Below, piece by piece: positions 1 through 8,017 of a DNA stretch of 32,024 nucleotides. The stretch is from assembly GCA_947474495.1 (NCBI GenBank), contig CANJIM010000034.1, positions 1 to 32,024 on the forward strand, given 5' to 3'. Both the position numbers and the translations under genes were made by a program. How positions within the stretch are numbered: the first letter of the stretch is position 1; each line of letters starts with the position of its first letter. The notes below the pieces were generated by a model. The model saw only the letters and a list, made by a program, of their open reading frames with translations. It searched no databases and was not told the DNA's origin. This DNA comes from Rhodospirillaceae bacterium (lineage in GTDB: Bacteria; Pseudomonadota; Alphaproteobacteria; SMXQ01).

Positions 1-239
1 CCGACTTCGCCGAGGAAAAGCCCAAGTGCCCGACGATCCTGCACAACGGCACCGAGGACAAGGGCATCCCGATGGACAAGGTCGAGAAGATCAAGGCCGC
101 CCGCCCGGAAGTGACGGTCTACACCTACGAGGGCGCCGGCCACGGCTTCAACTGCGACGAGCGCGGCAGCTGGCATGAAGCCTCCGCCAAGCTCGCCCGC
201 CAGCGCACCATCGACTTCCTCGCCAAGCATATCGGATAG
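1..239 (+). CDS. Dienelactone hydrolase-family protein, C-terminal fragment
   Basis: An open frame enters from the left edge (first full codon at base 3) and stops with TAG at 237-239, giving the last 78 residues of an alpha/beta hydrolase. The fragment reads DFAEEKPKCPTILHNG, then GTEDKGIP, then EGAGHGF. The Asp in GTEDKGIP and the His in GAGHGF sit where the catalytic Asp and His of dienelactone hydrolases lie; the nucleophile (Cys or Ser) would be upstream, outside the window. The family hydrolyses dienelactones in aromatic ring-cleavage pathways, but many members have other or unknown substrates. It is followed by about 200 bases without a clear gene. Family assignment is fairly safe; the substrate is not known. 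Confidence 0.75.
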   Translation, partial: DFAEEKPKCPTILHNGTEDKGIPMDKVEKIKAARPEVTVYTYEGAGHGFNCDERGSWHEASAKLARQRTIDFLAKHIG

Positions 240-447
240 AGAGTACGGCGGCCGCGCGGCGACGTCTTCGCAACCGCAAGAAAACACGGCCTTTTTTGTG
301 AAACAGGTCATTAAGCAACCTGGGGAAAGATAGCATTTTGTAGATAGCGGATAATCGTCAGCGGCTTGCCGATGTTTAATGCTTGCGTCTTTTCGAGTGA
401 ACGGGGTGATCGTCTCAGTTAGCGCCCCATTGACGAAAGTATGCGAG

Positions 448-1038
448 ATGCGTGGCGACGATGTCTTGATCCTGGCGGGTAGCCTTGGCCAGTATTCGGT
501 CAGCCGGATCGCTGGCGAGATCTTGGAAAAGAATCTCGCCGCTTCTGGCCTCTCGACACGGCTGCTGTCGATCGCCGATCTCAACCTGCCGCTATTCAAT
601 CCGGACGTGCATTACAAGGATCGCGCCGTCGCGCAGGATTTCCTCAATGCCGTGCGCCGCGCCCGCGCGATGATCTGGTGTGCACCGTCTTATCACCGGA
701 CGATTAGTGGCAGCTTCAAGAATGCCATCGACTTCATGGAATTGCTGCTCGACGATAAGCCGTCCTATCTGACCGGCAAGGTGGTCGGCGCGGTGGCCAC
801 ATCTAAGGGCATCGTCGCCGCTTCGAATACGGCAGGGGAGCTGGCGATGGCCGCGCAGGCCTTGCGCGCCTTCACCTTTCCGCTGCTCGTGCCGATCACT
901 GCCTCGCACCATGCGCTCGACGAGGCCGGCAATCTCAAAGACAAGCGCATCGAGGGCAAACTCGATCTGCTCACCGACGAAGTGCGGCTCTACCTCGCGT
1001 CCCATCCGGTGATGAAGGCCGGCGTGGCGGCGGAGTAG
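448..1038 (+). CDS. NADPH-dependent FMN reductase family protein
   Basis: A 196-residue flavodoxin-fold protein. The N-terminus VLILAGSLGQYSVSR is the phosphate-binding loop of the FMN_red family (normally GSxRxxS), and APSYHRTISGSFKNAIDF matches the second FMN-contacting segment (PxYxxSxPGxLKNxIDW). These enzymes reduce FMN, azo dyes, quinones or chromate with NAD(P)H in the cytoplasm. The frame is open upstream to ATG 379, but the flavodoxin fold begins right after ATG 448 and the extra 23 residues look like no known extension, so I prefer 448; neither start has a strong Shine-Dalgarno. It lies 74 bases before the first solute-binding protein, so it could supply reduced flavin to oxygenases in the cluster, which is inference. 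Confidence 0.75.
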   Translation: MRGDDVLILAGSLGQYSVSRIAGEILEKNLAASGLSTRLLSIADLNLPLFNPDVHYKDRAVAQDFLNAVRRARAMIWCAPSYHRTISGSFKNAIDFMELLLDDKPSYLTGKVVGAVATSKGIVAASNTAGELAMAAQALRAFTFPLLVPITASHHALDEAGNLKDKRIEGKLDLLTDEVRLYLASHPVMKAGVAAE

Positions 1039-1102
1039 AGACGATCTATTAGACGTGCCTATGGCATCCGGCAAAAAGCCGGAGCGAATAAAGATAGAAC
1101 CT

Positions 1103-1109
1103 GGGGAGG
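1103..1109 (+). promoter_or_regulatory. Strong Shine-Dalgarno of the first binding-protein gene
   Basis: GGGGAGG lies 3 bases before ATG 1113 and 6 before ATG 1116. The spacing favours the second ATG, so the protein may begin one residue later than annotated. Confidence 0.6.
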
Positions 1110-1112
1110 TTT

Positions 1113-2252
1113 ATGATGTCTGTCCTTTTCACAAGGATGTTGTCACTCGTGTGCTTGGCCGCGTTGGCGTTGCTTGCTGATGGCGCAAGCCGCTCAGCCG
1201 CCGCACAAGATGCGTGGAAAGCCGAGTGGGACAGAACGGTCGTCGCGGCAGAGAAGGAGGGCAAGGTGGTCCTCTACATGCGCCGCTACGATGCCGCATT
1301 GAAGGACTTCGCCAAGCGCTATCCGAAGATCAAGCCGGTCATCGTCACCGGCGAAGGCTCGGTGCTCGGCGCGCGTATTCTTTCCGAGCGGCGTGCCGAC
1401 AAGTTCCTCGTCGATCTCTATGTCGGCGGACCCTATACGGTGGCGGGCATGCTACTGCCGGCGGGCGCGCTCGATCCGATCAAGGACCAATTGCTGCTGC
1501 CCGAAGTGCTCGACACCTCGGCCTGGGTCAACAATGAGTTGCGCTACACGGACCCGGAGAAGAAATACAACTTCGCTTTCCTGGCGAGCCCAGGCAGCGA
1601 TCAAGTGTCCTATAACACCAAGCTGATCGACCCCAAGACGATTACGTCATATCAAGATTTTCTCGACCCGAAGTTCAAGGGGAAGATCGTCTCGCTCGAT
1701 CCCTCGCAGCGCTTCTTCGGCGCGTTGACGCAATTCATCTATTACAACCCGGCTCTCGGCGAAGGCTTTTTCCGCAAGCTTTTCGGCGAGCAGGATATTA
1801 CCTACGCGCGCAATAACCGGCAGATGACCGATTGGCTTGCCAACGGGAAATTCTCCATCTGCTTCGGCTGCCTCGCCATCGAGAAGGCGCGTCAGCAGGG
1901 TCTGCCGGTCGACAATATCGACACCACACTGTTCAAAGAGGGCGCGAGCTTTCAGGCTGCGAGCGGCTCGATCAGTTTGCTCAACAAGGCGCCGAACCCG
2001 AACGCAGCCAAGGTGCTCATCAACTGGTTCCTTTCGCGCGAGGGCCAGATCGCCGTTCAGAAAATCAGCGACGCCGGCGAGCATCTCAATTCCGGCCGCA
2101 TCGATATTCCGAAAGACGATGTCGACGAAGACAACCGCTTGGTGCCGGGGCGCCACTACTTCGACCAGAACAGTCCTGAGTGGGCCAACCTGGAGCCGAT
2201 CGACAAGCTGGCCAAGGAAATCATGGCCAACAAGCAGATGCAGGGAGAGTAA
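1113..2252 (+). CDS. ABC transporter family-1 extracellular solute-binding protein
   Basis: A 379-residue protein starting with a typical Sec signal peptide (basic MMSVLFTR, hydrophobic LSLVCLAALALLA, likely cleavage near residue 32). The mature part follows the ferric/2-aminoethylphosphonate-type binding-protein pattern: AEKEGKVVLYMRR, then SYQDFLDPKFKGKIV, then NPNAAKVLINWFLSREGQIAVQ near the C-terminus. The segment that carries the two adjacent iron-binding tyrosines in FbpA-type proteins reads NGKFSICFGCLAIE here, with no tyrosine pair, so ferric ion is an unlikely ligand and a small organic anion is more plausible. It heads a run of closely spaced genes (flavin reductase, permease, ATPase, bicupin) and should deliver its ligand to the permease at 2926. 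Confidence 0.85.
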   Translation: MMSVLFTRMLSLVCLAALALLADGASRSAAAQDAWKAEWDRTVVAAEKEGKVVLYMRRYDAALKDFAKRYPKIKPVIVTGEGSVLGARILSERRADKFLVDLYVGGPYTVAGMLLPAGALDPIKDQLLLPEVLDTSAWVNNELRYTDPEKKYNFAFLASPGSDQVSYNTKLIDPKTITSYQDFLDPKFKGKIVSLDPSQRFFGALTQFIYYNPALGEGFFRKLFGEQDITYARNNRQMTDWLANGKFSICFGCLAIEKARQQGLPVDNIDTTLFKEGASFQAASGSISLLNKAPNPNAAKVLINWFLSREGQIAVQKISDAGEHLNSGRIDIPKDDVDEDNRLVPGRHYFDQNSPEWANLEPIDKLAKEIMANKQMQGE

Positions 2253-2257
2253 GCCTC

Positions 2258-2929
2258 ATGAATGAGATGCGACCTGCATCGCGCGAGACCTCGTGGCCGG
2301 CTCCCGACGAGTTCGAGACCATCGCCCATGCCAACAAGCCATTCTCGCTGCGCGTGCCGGCGCTCGTCGTGACGCGCGGTTTGGACGGAACGTTGAACGT
2401 CATGCTCTCCATGTGGTTCACGCCGATGGGCATCGAGCCGTCCTGCTTCCTGGTCGCGGTCGATCCCAAGACCAAGACCTACGAGCTGATGATGCAAACG
2501 AAAGAATTCGTCATCGCCGCGCCGGACGAAAGCATGTTCGCCGCGGCGATCTATGCGGGTGCGGTTACCGGTCATAAGGAAAACAAGTGGGACGCGTGCG
2601 GCTTCACCCCGCTAGAGCCCAAGGTGGGTAGCGTGCCGCTGGTGCGCGAGGCGCTGGCCAATGTCGAGCTCGTGGTCGACCGCACTATGCCGTTCGATGC
2701 GAGGTTCCTGCTCGTCGTCGGCATGGTGAAGGCCTGCCATGTGAAAAGCGAATTCTTCCGCAGCGGCATCTATAAGGACGGCGCCAATCCGCTGTTGTGG
2801 CTCGGCAAGGCTTCTGGCGAGCAGCAGGGCAACAAGACCGCTGTCAATTATGGCGCCGGCATGGGCCGCACCTGGGCATCTGACGATACGTCGCCGCTGC
2901 TACAGCGTATCAAGGCAGCGAAGAAATGA
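2258..2929 (+). CDS. Flavin reductase-like (FMN-binding split barrel) protein
   Basis: A 223-residue protein of the flavoredoxin / flavin-reductase-like class. Evidence is the early PALVVTRGLDGTLNVMLSMWFTPMG (strand-turn pattern where these proteins hold FMN), followed by LVAVDPKTKTYELMMQTKEFVIAAP, the usual '..tye.i..tgefvvn.p' region. ATG 2258 is chosen because GGGAGAG ends 8 bases upstream and it follows the upstream stop by 5 bases; longer readings run into the binding-protein gene. Its stop overlaps the next start as ATGA (2926-2929), so the two are translationally coupled. A flavin reductase inside an ABC transporter operon is uncommon and suggests that import and flavin- or oxygen-dependent processing are linked. 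The electron acceptor is unknown. Confidence 0.7.
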   Translation: MNEMRPASRETSWPAPDEFETIAHANKPFSLRVPALVVTRGLDGTLNVMLSMWFTPMGIEPSCFLVAVDPKTKTYELMMQTKEFVIAAPDESMFAAAIYAGAVTGHKENKWDACGFTPLEPKVGSVPLVREALANVELVVDRTMPFDARFLLVVGMVKACHVKSEFFRSGIYKDGANPLLWLGKASGEQQGNKTAVNYGAGMGRTWASDDTSPLLQRIKAAKK

Positions 2930-4653
2930 CCGACGCGCGGATCGACGCCGCCGGCCCCCTCCCTTGGCCACGCCTACCGGCGCTGCGCTGGGGTTTTCTG
3001 CTGATGATTGGGCTGATCGGCTCAATGGGCTTTCTCGTGCTCTATCCGCTTGTCGTTATTCTTATCAACAGCTTCAACGAAGCCTCGATCGTCCATGAGC
3101 CTGTCTATGGATTTGGCGCCTGGCGTGAGGCTTTTGGTGCGCCGGGCGTGTGGCGGGCGCTGAAGAACACGGTGGATGTCGCCGTGGTGCGCCAACTCAT
3201 CACCTTTCCGCTCGGCGTGCTGATCGCCTGGGTGCTGGCGCGCACCAATATTCCTTTTTCGCGCGGTTTCGAATTTCTGTTCTGGATCTCCTTCATGTAT
3301 CCGACCGTCGCCACGGTATTCGGTTGGATGCTGCTGCTCGATCCCGATACCGGACTGGTCAATTCCGTCTTCCAAAGCTGGTTCGGAACGTCGCCGTTCA
3401 ACATCTATTCCTTCTGGGGGATCATCTGGGTCCATGTCATCAGCGGCATCGACACCAAGGTGATGCTGCTGACACCGGTCTTTCGCCGCATGGACGCAGC
3501 AATGGAGGAGGCGAGCCGCATGTCTGGCGGTGGCACCTTCAGCACCATGATGCGCGTGACGCTACCCGTGATGACGCCGGCTCTGATTGTCGTGCTGATG
3601 CTCAGCCTGGTGAGGCTATTCGAGTCCTTCGAGGTCGAATATCTTATCGGTGCGCCGTGGGGCTTTTACGTGCTATCGACCAAGATCGTCGATCTGGTGC
3701 GGAGTGAACCGCCGATGATCAACCAGGCAGCCGCGCTCGGTAGCATCGTCTTGATGTTCCTTGTCGTCATGATCCCCTTGCAACGCTGGCTGATCGGACG
3801 GCGCACCTTCGTCACCGTGACCAGCCAGATGAAGCTGAAGATCATCGAGATCGGCGTCTGGCGCTGGGTCGTCGCCGGCGGTCTGATGCTGCTCATTTCC
3901 ATGTCGGTGGTGGTGCCGGTACTCAGCGTGGCGGGTGGCGCCTTCATGACGCGCTTCGGTTTCTTCCACCTGCCGCAGACCTGGACGCTGGAATACTGGG
4001 AAAACGCCCTGACGAATCCTGGGCTGATCTCATCGCTCGAGAACACGCTGATCATCGCCGGCAGCGCCGCGCTGATCGGCACCGTCGTTTTCTCGCTGAC
4101 GGCCTATGTCCTAGTGCGCACCAAATTGCCGGGACGTGGCATTCTCGACGCCATCTGCTGGTTACCGTCTGCCGTGCCGGGCGTCTTGCTTGGTCTAGGT
4201 CTACTCTGGATGTTCCTCGGCACGCCGATCTTCCGGCCGCTCTATGGCAGCATCAGCCTTCTGATCATTGGCTCTATCCTCGGTGGCGTGACGCTGTCGA
4301 CACAGATTCTCAAGGCCAACTTCATTCAGCTCGGCCCGCAGCTGGAGGAGGCCTCGCGCATGTCGGGCGCCGGCTTTTGGCGCACCTATTGGCGCGTTGT
4401 CGTGCCCCTGATGGCGCAAAGCCTAATCCTGACTGCGATTCTCAAGTTCCTCTTCGCGGCGCGTAACGCCTCGACCGTCATCTTCCTTTCAACGTCGGAG
4501 ACGCGCCCGCTTTCGGTGCTGGCGCTCGACCAGATCGCCGCCGGCTATCACGAAGAAGCGTCGATCACAGTTTTCCTCATCATCTTGCTGACGACGGGCC
4601 TCGCTATTGCCGCGCGTATTTGCGGGCTCAATATCGGCGTGCGGGATCAATAA
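2926..4653 (+). CDS. ABC transporter permease, two fused permease domains
   Basis: A 575-residue inner-membrane protein with about 12 hydrophobic segments. It is a head-to-tail fusion of two BPD-type permease domains, each with its own EAA loop for ATPase contact: EEASRMSGGGTFSTMMRV in the first half and EEASRMSGAGFWRTYWRV in the second. This double-length layout is characteristic of the FbpB / ferric-type family and means that one polypeptide forms the whole channel. Translation is coupled to the gene before it (4-base overlap). With the solute-binding protein at 1113 and the ATPase at 4662 it makes a complete importer. It is a paralogue of the permease at 14032. Confidence 0.9.
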   Translation: MTDARIDAAGPLPWPRLPALRWGFLLMIGLIGSMGFLVLYPLVVILINSFNEASIVHEPVYGFGAWREAFGAPGVWRALKNTVDVAVVRQLITFPLGVLIAWVLARTNIPFSRGFEFLFWISFMYPTVATVFGWMLLLDPDTGLVNSVFQSWFGTSPFNIYSFWGIIWVHVISGIDTKVMLLTPVFRRMDAAMEEASRMSGGGTFSTMMRVTLPVMTPALIVVLMLSLVRLFESFEVEYLIGAPWGFYVLSTKIVDLVRSEPPMINQAAALGSIVLMFLVVMIPLQRWLIGRRTFVTVTSQMKLKIIEIGVWRWVVAGGLMLLISMSVVVPVLSVAGGAFMTRFGFFHLPQTWTLEYWENALTNPGLISSLENTLIIAGSAALIGTVVFSLTAYVLVRTKLPGRGILDAICWLPSAVPGVLLGLGLLWMFLGTPIFRPLYGSISLLIIGSILGGVTLSTQILKANFIQLGPQLEEASRMSGAGFWRTYWRVVVPLMAQSLILTAILKFLFAARNASTVIFLSTSETRPLSVLALDQIAAGYHEEASITVFLIILLTTGLAIAARICGLNIGVRDQ

Positions 4654-4661
4654 GGACCATC

Positions 4662-5885
4662 ATGGATAATCTCATTGAGCGACCCTTCATCGAACTTCGA
4701 GGCCTGCAAAAGCGCTTCGGTAATATGACGGCGCTGCACGGGCTCGATTTGCAAATCCGAGAAGGCGAGTTTTTTACGCTGCTGGGTCCATCCGGTTGCG
4801 GCAAAACGACCAGCCTGCGCCTGATCGGCGGCCTGGAAAAGCCGGACGGCGGTGAGATATTCGTCGCTGGCCAATGCATGGCCTCGGCGGCACGCCGGAT
4901 TTTCGTCAATCCGGAAAAGCGCAACATGGGCATGGTGTTCCAGTCCTACGCGCTGTGGCCGCATATGACGGTGTTCGAGAATGTCGCCTATCCCTTGCGC
5001 TTGCGTTGGGTGAAGAAGGCGACAGTGCGTCAGAAGGTCGAGGAGGCATTGGCACTGGTCGGGCTGACCGGCCTCGGCGATCGCGCTGCTCCAGCCCTCA
5101 GTGGCGGTCAGCAGCAGCGCGTGGCGCTCGCCCGCGCGTTGGTCTTCTCGCCGCGTATGCTGTTACTCGACGAGCCGCTGAGCAATCTGGACGCTTTGCT
5201 GCGCGACGAGATGCGCAAGGAATTGAAGGCGCTGCAGGAGCGGTTGGGCCTGACCGTCGTCATGGTCACGCATGACCAAGTGGAGGCGCTGAGTCTATCT
5301 GACCGGGTTGCCATCATGAGCCAGGGCCGCTTGGAGCAACTCGGCACGCCGGAAGCCGTCTATCACTGCCCGGTGACGACATTCGCGCGTGATTTTCTCG
5401 GCAAGATGTTCGCGGTAACCGGCGTTGTGCAGGAAAACCGCACCGGCCGAATCGTCCTGCGTCTGGCCCATGTCGAGGGAGAGAACATCGTCGTCGAGCG
5501 CTCCGATATGGCCGGAGATGCCTCAGCAGCACCACCGGGCACCACTGTGATGGTGGCAATCCGGCCGGAGCAGATCGTCGTCGCCGATCATTCCATCGAG
5601 GCGAGGGAGAACGTGGTGCGGGCGACAGTCGAGCGCAGCCATTTTCTTGGCGACCGTCAGGAGTATGTCGTTTCCGTCGGCGCTGAACGCCACACGCTGC
5701 TGCTGCCAGCGACTCAAGCCTCTTACAAGCCGGGCGAGCGCATCGGCCTACATTTGCCGTCCGACAAAATCACGTTGTGGAACACCGGGCGGCAGACCGT
5801 GATCGCTGCGATGGACGAGGCGATCGCCATTCCGGGGTTCATCCCGCCAACGGCCGCCGTCGGCGGCGTGCGGCGGTTGGCATAA
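4662..5885 (+). CDS. ABC transporter ATP-binding protein (with C-terminal TOBE-like region)
   Basis: A 407-residue cytoplasmic ATPase. Walker A GPSGCGKTT (residues 42-50), Q-loop Gln94 in MVFQSYALWPHMT, signature LSGGQQQR (146-153), Walker B MLLLDEP (166-172) and switch His204 in VTHDQ are all intact. Residues from about 240 on form a TOBE_2-like regulatory region (TTVMVAIRPEQIVV), typical of importers of iron, sugars, polyamines or organic anions. ATG 4662 is chosen because AAGGA overlaps the previous stop and the conserved domain starts soon after. It is the only ABC ATPase in the window, while there are two fused permeases, so it may energise both. The tail after the TOBE region (IPGFIPPTAAVGGVRRLA) looks non-conserved. 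Confidence 0.9.
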   Translation: MDNLIERPFIELRGLQKRFGNMTALHGLDLQIREGEFFTLLGPSGCGKTTSLRLIGGLEKPDGGEIFVAGQCMASAARRIFVNPEKRNMGMVFQSYALWPHMTVFENVAYPLRLRWVKKATVRQKVEEALALVGLTGLGDRAAPALSGGQQQRVALARALVFSPRMLLLDEPLSNLDALLRDEMRKELKALQERLGLTVVMVTHDQVEALSLSDRVAIMSQGRLEQLGTPEAVYHCPVTTFARDFLGKMFAVTGVVQENRTGRIVLRLAHVEGENIVVERSDMAGDASAAPPGTTVMVAIRPEQIVVADHSIEARENVVRATVERSHFLGDRQEYVVSVGAERHTLLLPATQASYKPGERIGLHLPSDKITLWNTGRQTVIAAMDEAIAIPGFIPPTAAVGGVRRLA

Positions 5886-5923
5886 GGCGCATCCGACGCC
5901 CGCGAAGAGATAAATGGTTCAAC

Positions 5924-5929
5924 AGGAGG
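5924..5929 (+). promoter_or_regulatory. Consensus Shine-Dalgarno of the bicupin gene
   Basis: AGGAGG sits 7 bases before ATG 5937. This near-perfect site after a 51-base gap suggests the bicupin is expressed more strongly than the transporter genes before it. Confidence 0.6.
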
Positions 5930-5936
5930 AAAAGTC

Positions 5937-7037
5937 ATGGGACGCATTGTGAAAGAGTTCGCGACAACCTGGGACGGCGATCAAAAGCTGTGGTTTGAGC
6001 GTGACGAGGATGAACTCGTCGGCACACAGCAGAGCGGTGGCGTGCCGATTCCGCGCATCCGCATCTGCGACGTGATGTCGGGACCGACCAATCGCGAACG
6101 CAACAAGGCCCCTGTGCTATGGGCGGGGGAAGACGGCGTGGTCGAAAGCCACTTCATTACCGGCGCGGAGCCGCATTTTCATCGCCCATCCAACTACGAT
6201 GTGCTGATCCTGCAGTTCGCCGGTAAGGCCGCGATCGAGACCGAGTTCGGCGAATTCCACCTGGAGCCGGGCCATGTCATGCATGTGCCGACAGGCGCGG
6301 CGTATCGCATTATAGGCAATTCGCAGTGCCATCAACTCATCGCCAAGGTGCGGGAGAAGTTCGAGGTGACCGCCGATCCGGCCAAGCCGCTGACAGAAAC
6401 AGTGTTCGACGTTCGCCGGAAGGGCGACAACTCGGAATCAGAACCGGTCGCCTTCCCGGTTCGCAAGGGCAAGATCCTCGAGATCACCGAGTTCTGGAAC
6501 GATGAAGCAGATTCCATCGTCATCGAGCGCGATCACGCCAAGTTGGTCGGCTGCGCCACCGCAAACAGTGCTCGCCGCGTCACCGTGTTGCGCGCCTTCG
6601 ACTATTTCTGCGGTATCACCGGCAAGGGCGGTGTGCGGGCACCTGAATTGTTCAAAGGCAAGAAGTTCAAGGTTGACGTCTATAACACCGAAGGTGAGCA
6701 GTACGGCTTCCATCGTGGATGCGACAGCGAGGAAATCTGGTTCCAATTCCGCGGCCAGGCGAAGAACGACACGGAATGGGGTGTGCATCACCTCTCGCCG
6801 GGCGAGATCGGTTATGTGCCGCGCGGCATTGCCCATCGCATCACAGGCGACAAGAATTTCCTTCGCTTCAACTTTTATTTTCAGTGCCAGATGCGGCCGA
6901 AGGTCGACGCCAGCCATCATCACTTGGAATCGAGCTATGAAGTCGAGACGCCATCTCGTAAAGAGCTGCCGGCCCTGGCCGAGGCGAAGAAGCGGATCGA
7001 AGAGGCGCTGGCCAAGAACCAGCAGCCGCGGATGTAA
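5937..7037 (+). CDS. Bicupin, homogentisate 1,2-dioxygenase-like
   Basis: A 366-residue protein with two cupin barrels. The N-terminal one (about 70-135) reads NYDVLILQFAGKAAIETEFG then LEPGHVMHVPTGAAYRI, resembling the N-terminal barrel of homogentisate dioxygenase. The C-terminal one (about 245-320) carries HRGCDSE, with His259 and Glu265 spaced as the Fe(II)-binding HRNCxSE of homogentisate dioxygenase, and His300 (GIAHRI) as a possible third ligand. It is shorter than true homogentisate dioxygenases (about 430-450). The likely role is Fe(II)- and O2-dependent oxidation or ring cleavage of the compound imported by the adjacent transporter. It could instead be a non-ring-cleaving cupin oxygenase. 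Only 48 bases separate it from the LysR gene. Confidence 0.7.
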   Translation: MGRIVKEFATTWDGDQKLWFERDEDELVGTQQSGGVPIPRIRICDVMSGPTNRERNKAPVLWAGEDGVVESHFITGAEPHFHRPSNYDVLILQFAGKAAIETEFGEFHLEPGHVMHVPTGAAYRIIGNSQCHQLIAKVREKFEVTADPAKPLTETVFDVRRKGDNSESEPVAFPVRKGKILEITEFWNDEADSIVIERDHAKLVGCATANSARRVTVLRAFDYFCGITGKGGVRAPELFKGKKFKVDVYNTEGEQYGFHRGCDSEEIWFQFRGQAKNDTEWGVHHLSPGEIGYVPRGIAHRITGDKNFLRFNFYFQCQMRPKVDASHHHLESSYEVETPSRKELPALAEAKKRIEEALAKNQQPRM

Positions 7038-7085
7038 CGGGGCGTGGCCGGCGGTGACGCCGGCCGCAACCGAGCGGGACGCATA

Positions 7086-8003
7086 ATGCTCGACGGCAAG
7101 ATAGAGGATATGAACGACATCATAGTCTTCGTCATGGTGGCGGAGCGCGGGAGCTTCACGCGCGCCGCCGCCAGCCTGCATCTGTCCCTACCATCGGTCA
7201 GCCGGCGCGTTAAAATTCTGGCAGACGCCTTACAAGTGCAGCTCTTCGTGCGTTCGACCCGGCATTTGTCCCTGACAGATGCCGGGCACTTTTACTACGA
7301 GCGCTGCGCCCGCATTCTCGGCGAGCTCAATCTGCTGCATGAGGAGATCGGCGGACTGACGCAAGGCCTCAAAGGCAGCATTCGTATCTACTCGCCGCTT
7401 GGCTTCGGCGAGCATGTGTTGCCGGAAATCGCCATGAAGTTCGGGCGGCTTTATCCCGATATCGTCACGGAGTTGCGGGTCGGCGACCGCTCGACGAATC
7501 CGACGGAAAAGGGTGTCGATATCGCGATCCGCACGGCGGAGTTGGCCGACAGCAGCTTGGCGTCCTACGAGCTGGGCGATCTCATGTATCACGTCTGCGC
7601 TGCCCGATCTTACCTTGAAGCTCATGGCGAGCCGCATGATCCCGGAGATCTGGCGCAGCATAACTGCCTGGTTCATACCGCGCAGCCGTCGTCCGACGTC
7701 TGGCGTTTCGAGACGCGCGGAGAGCCGCTCGATGTGCCGGTGAAAGGCGATCTGCGTTCGAACAGCGGCTCCGTCATTTTTCGCGTTTGCATGGCGGGAG
7801 CAGGGATCGCGCGACTGCCGGAGTACGACGCGCGTGCCGGCATCGAATCGGGAAAGCTGAAAATTCTGTTTTCTGGACAAATGGGCTTCACGCGGATGAT
7901 GCGTGCCTATTATCCGCGCAGCAAACATACGCCGGTGCGCATCGACCGCTTCCTCAAGTTTCTCCGGTCAGAGATCGGTCCCTATCTACGACCGCTGTCG
8001 TAG
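7086..8003 (+). CDS. LysR-family transcriptional regulator
   Basis: A 305-residue LysR regulator. The winged helix-turn-helix covers about residues 9-67 (MNDIIVFVMVAERGSFTRAA, SLPSVSRRVKILADAL, LFVRSTRHLSLTDAG), followed by a LysR_substrate ligand domain ending GIARLPEYDARAG. ATG 7086 is used; ATG 7110 fits the family's usual first residue, but its nearest purine-rich stretch (GAGGA) is only one base away, which is too close. It is closely similar along its length to the regulator at 8018, so the pair is a tandem duplication. It sits between the two transport/oxygenase modules and is transcribed the same way, so it probably controls one or both; LysR proteins usually act as inducer-dependent activators. 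Confidence 0.85.
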   Translation: MLDGKIEDMNDIIVFVMVAERGSFTRAAASLHLSLPSVSRRVKILADALQVQLFVRSTRHLSLTDAGHFYYERCARILGELNLLHEEIGGLTQGLKGSIRIYSPLGFGEHVLPEIAMKFGRLYPDIVTELRVGDRSTNPTEKGVDIAIRTAELADSSLASYELGDLMYHVCAARSYLEAHGEPHDPGDLAQHNCLVHTAQPSSDVWRFETRGEPLDVPVKGDLRSNSGSVIFRVCMAGAGIARLPEYDARAGIESGKLKILFSGQMGFTRMMRAYYPRSKHTPVRIDRFLKFLRSEIGPYLRPLS

Positions 8004-8017
8004 GAAGATCGACAAAT

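Noticed and set aside
1113-5885. A ferric iron importer
   Set aside because: The family is often labelled so, but the FbpA tyrosine pair is missing and the neighbours are oxygenase-type enzymes, so I do not assign iron as the substrate.
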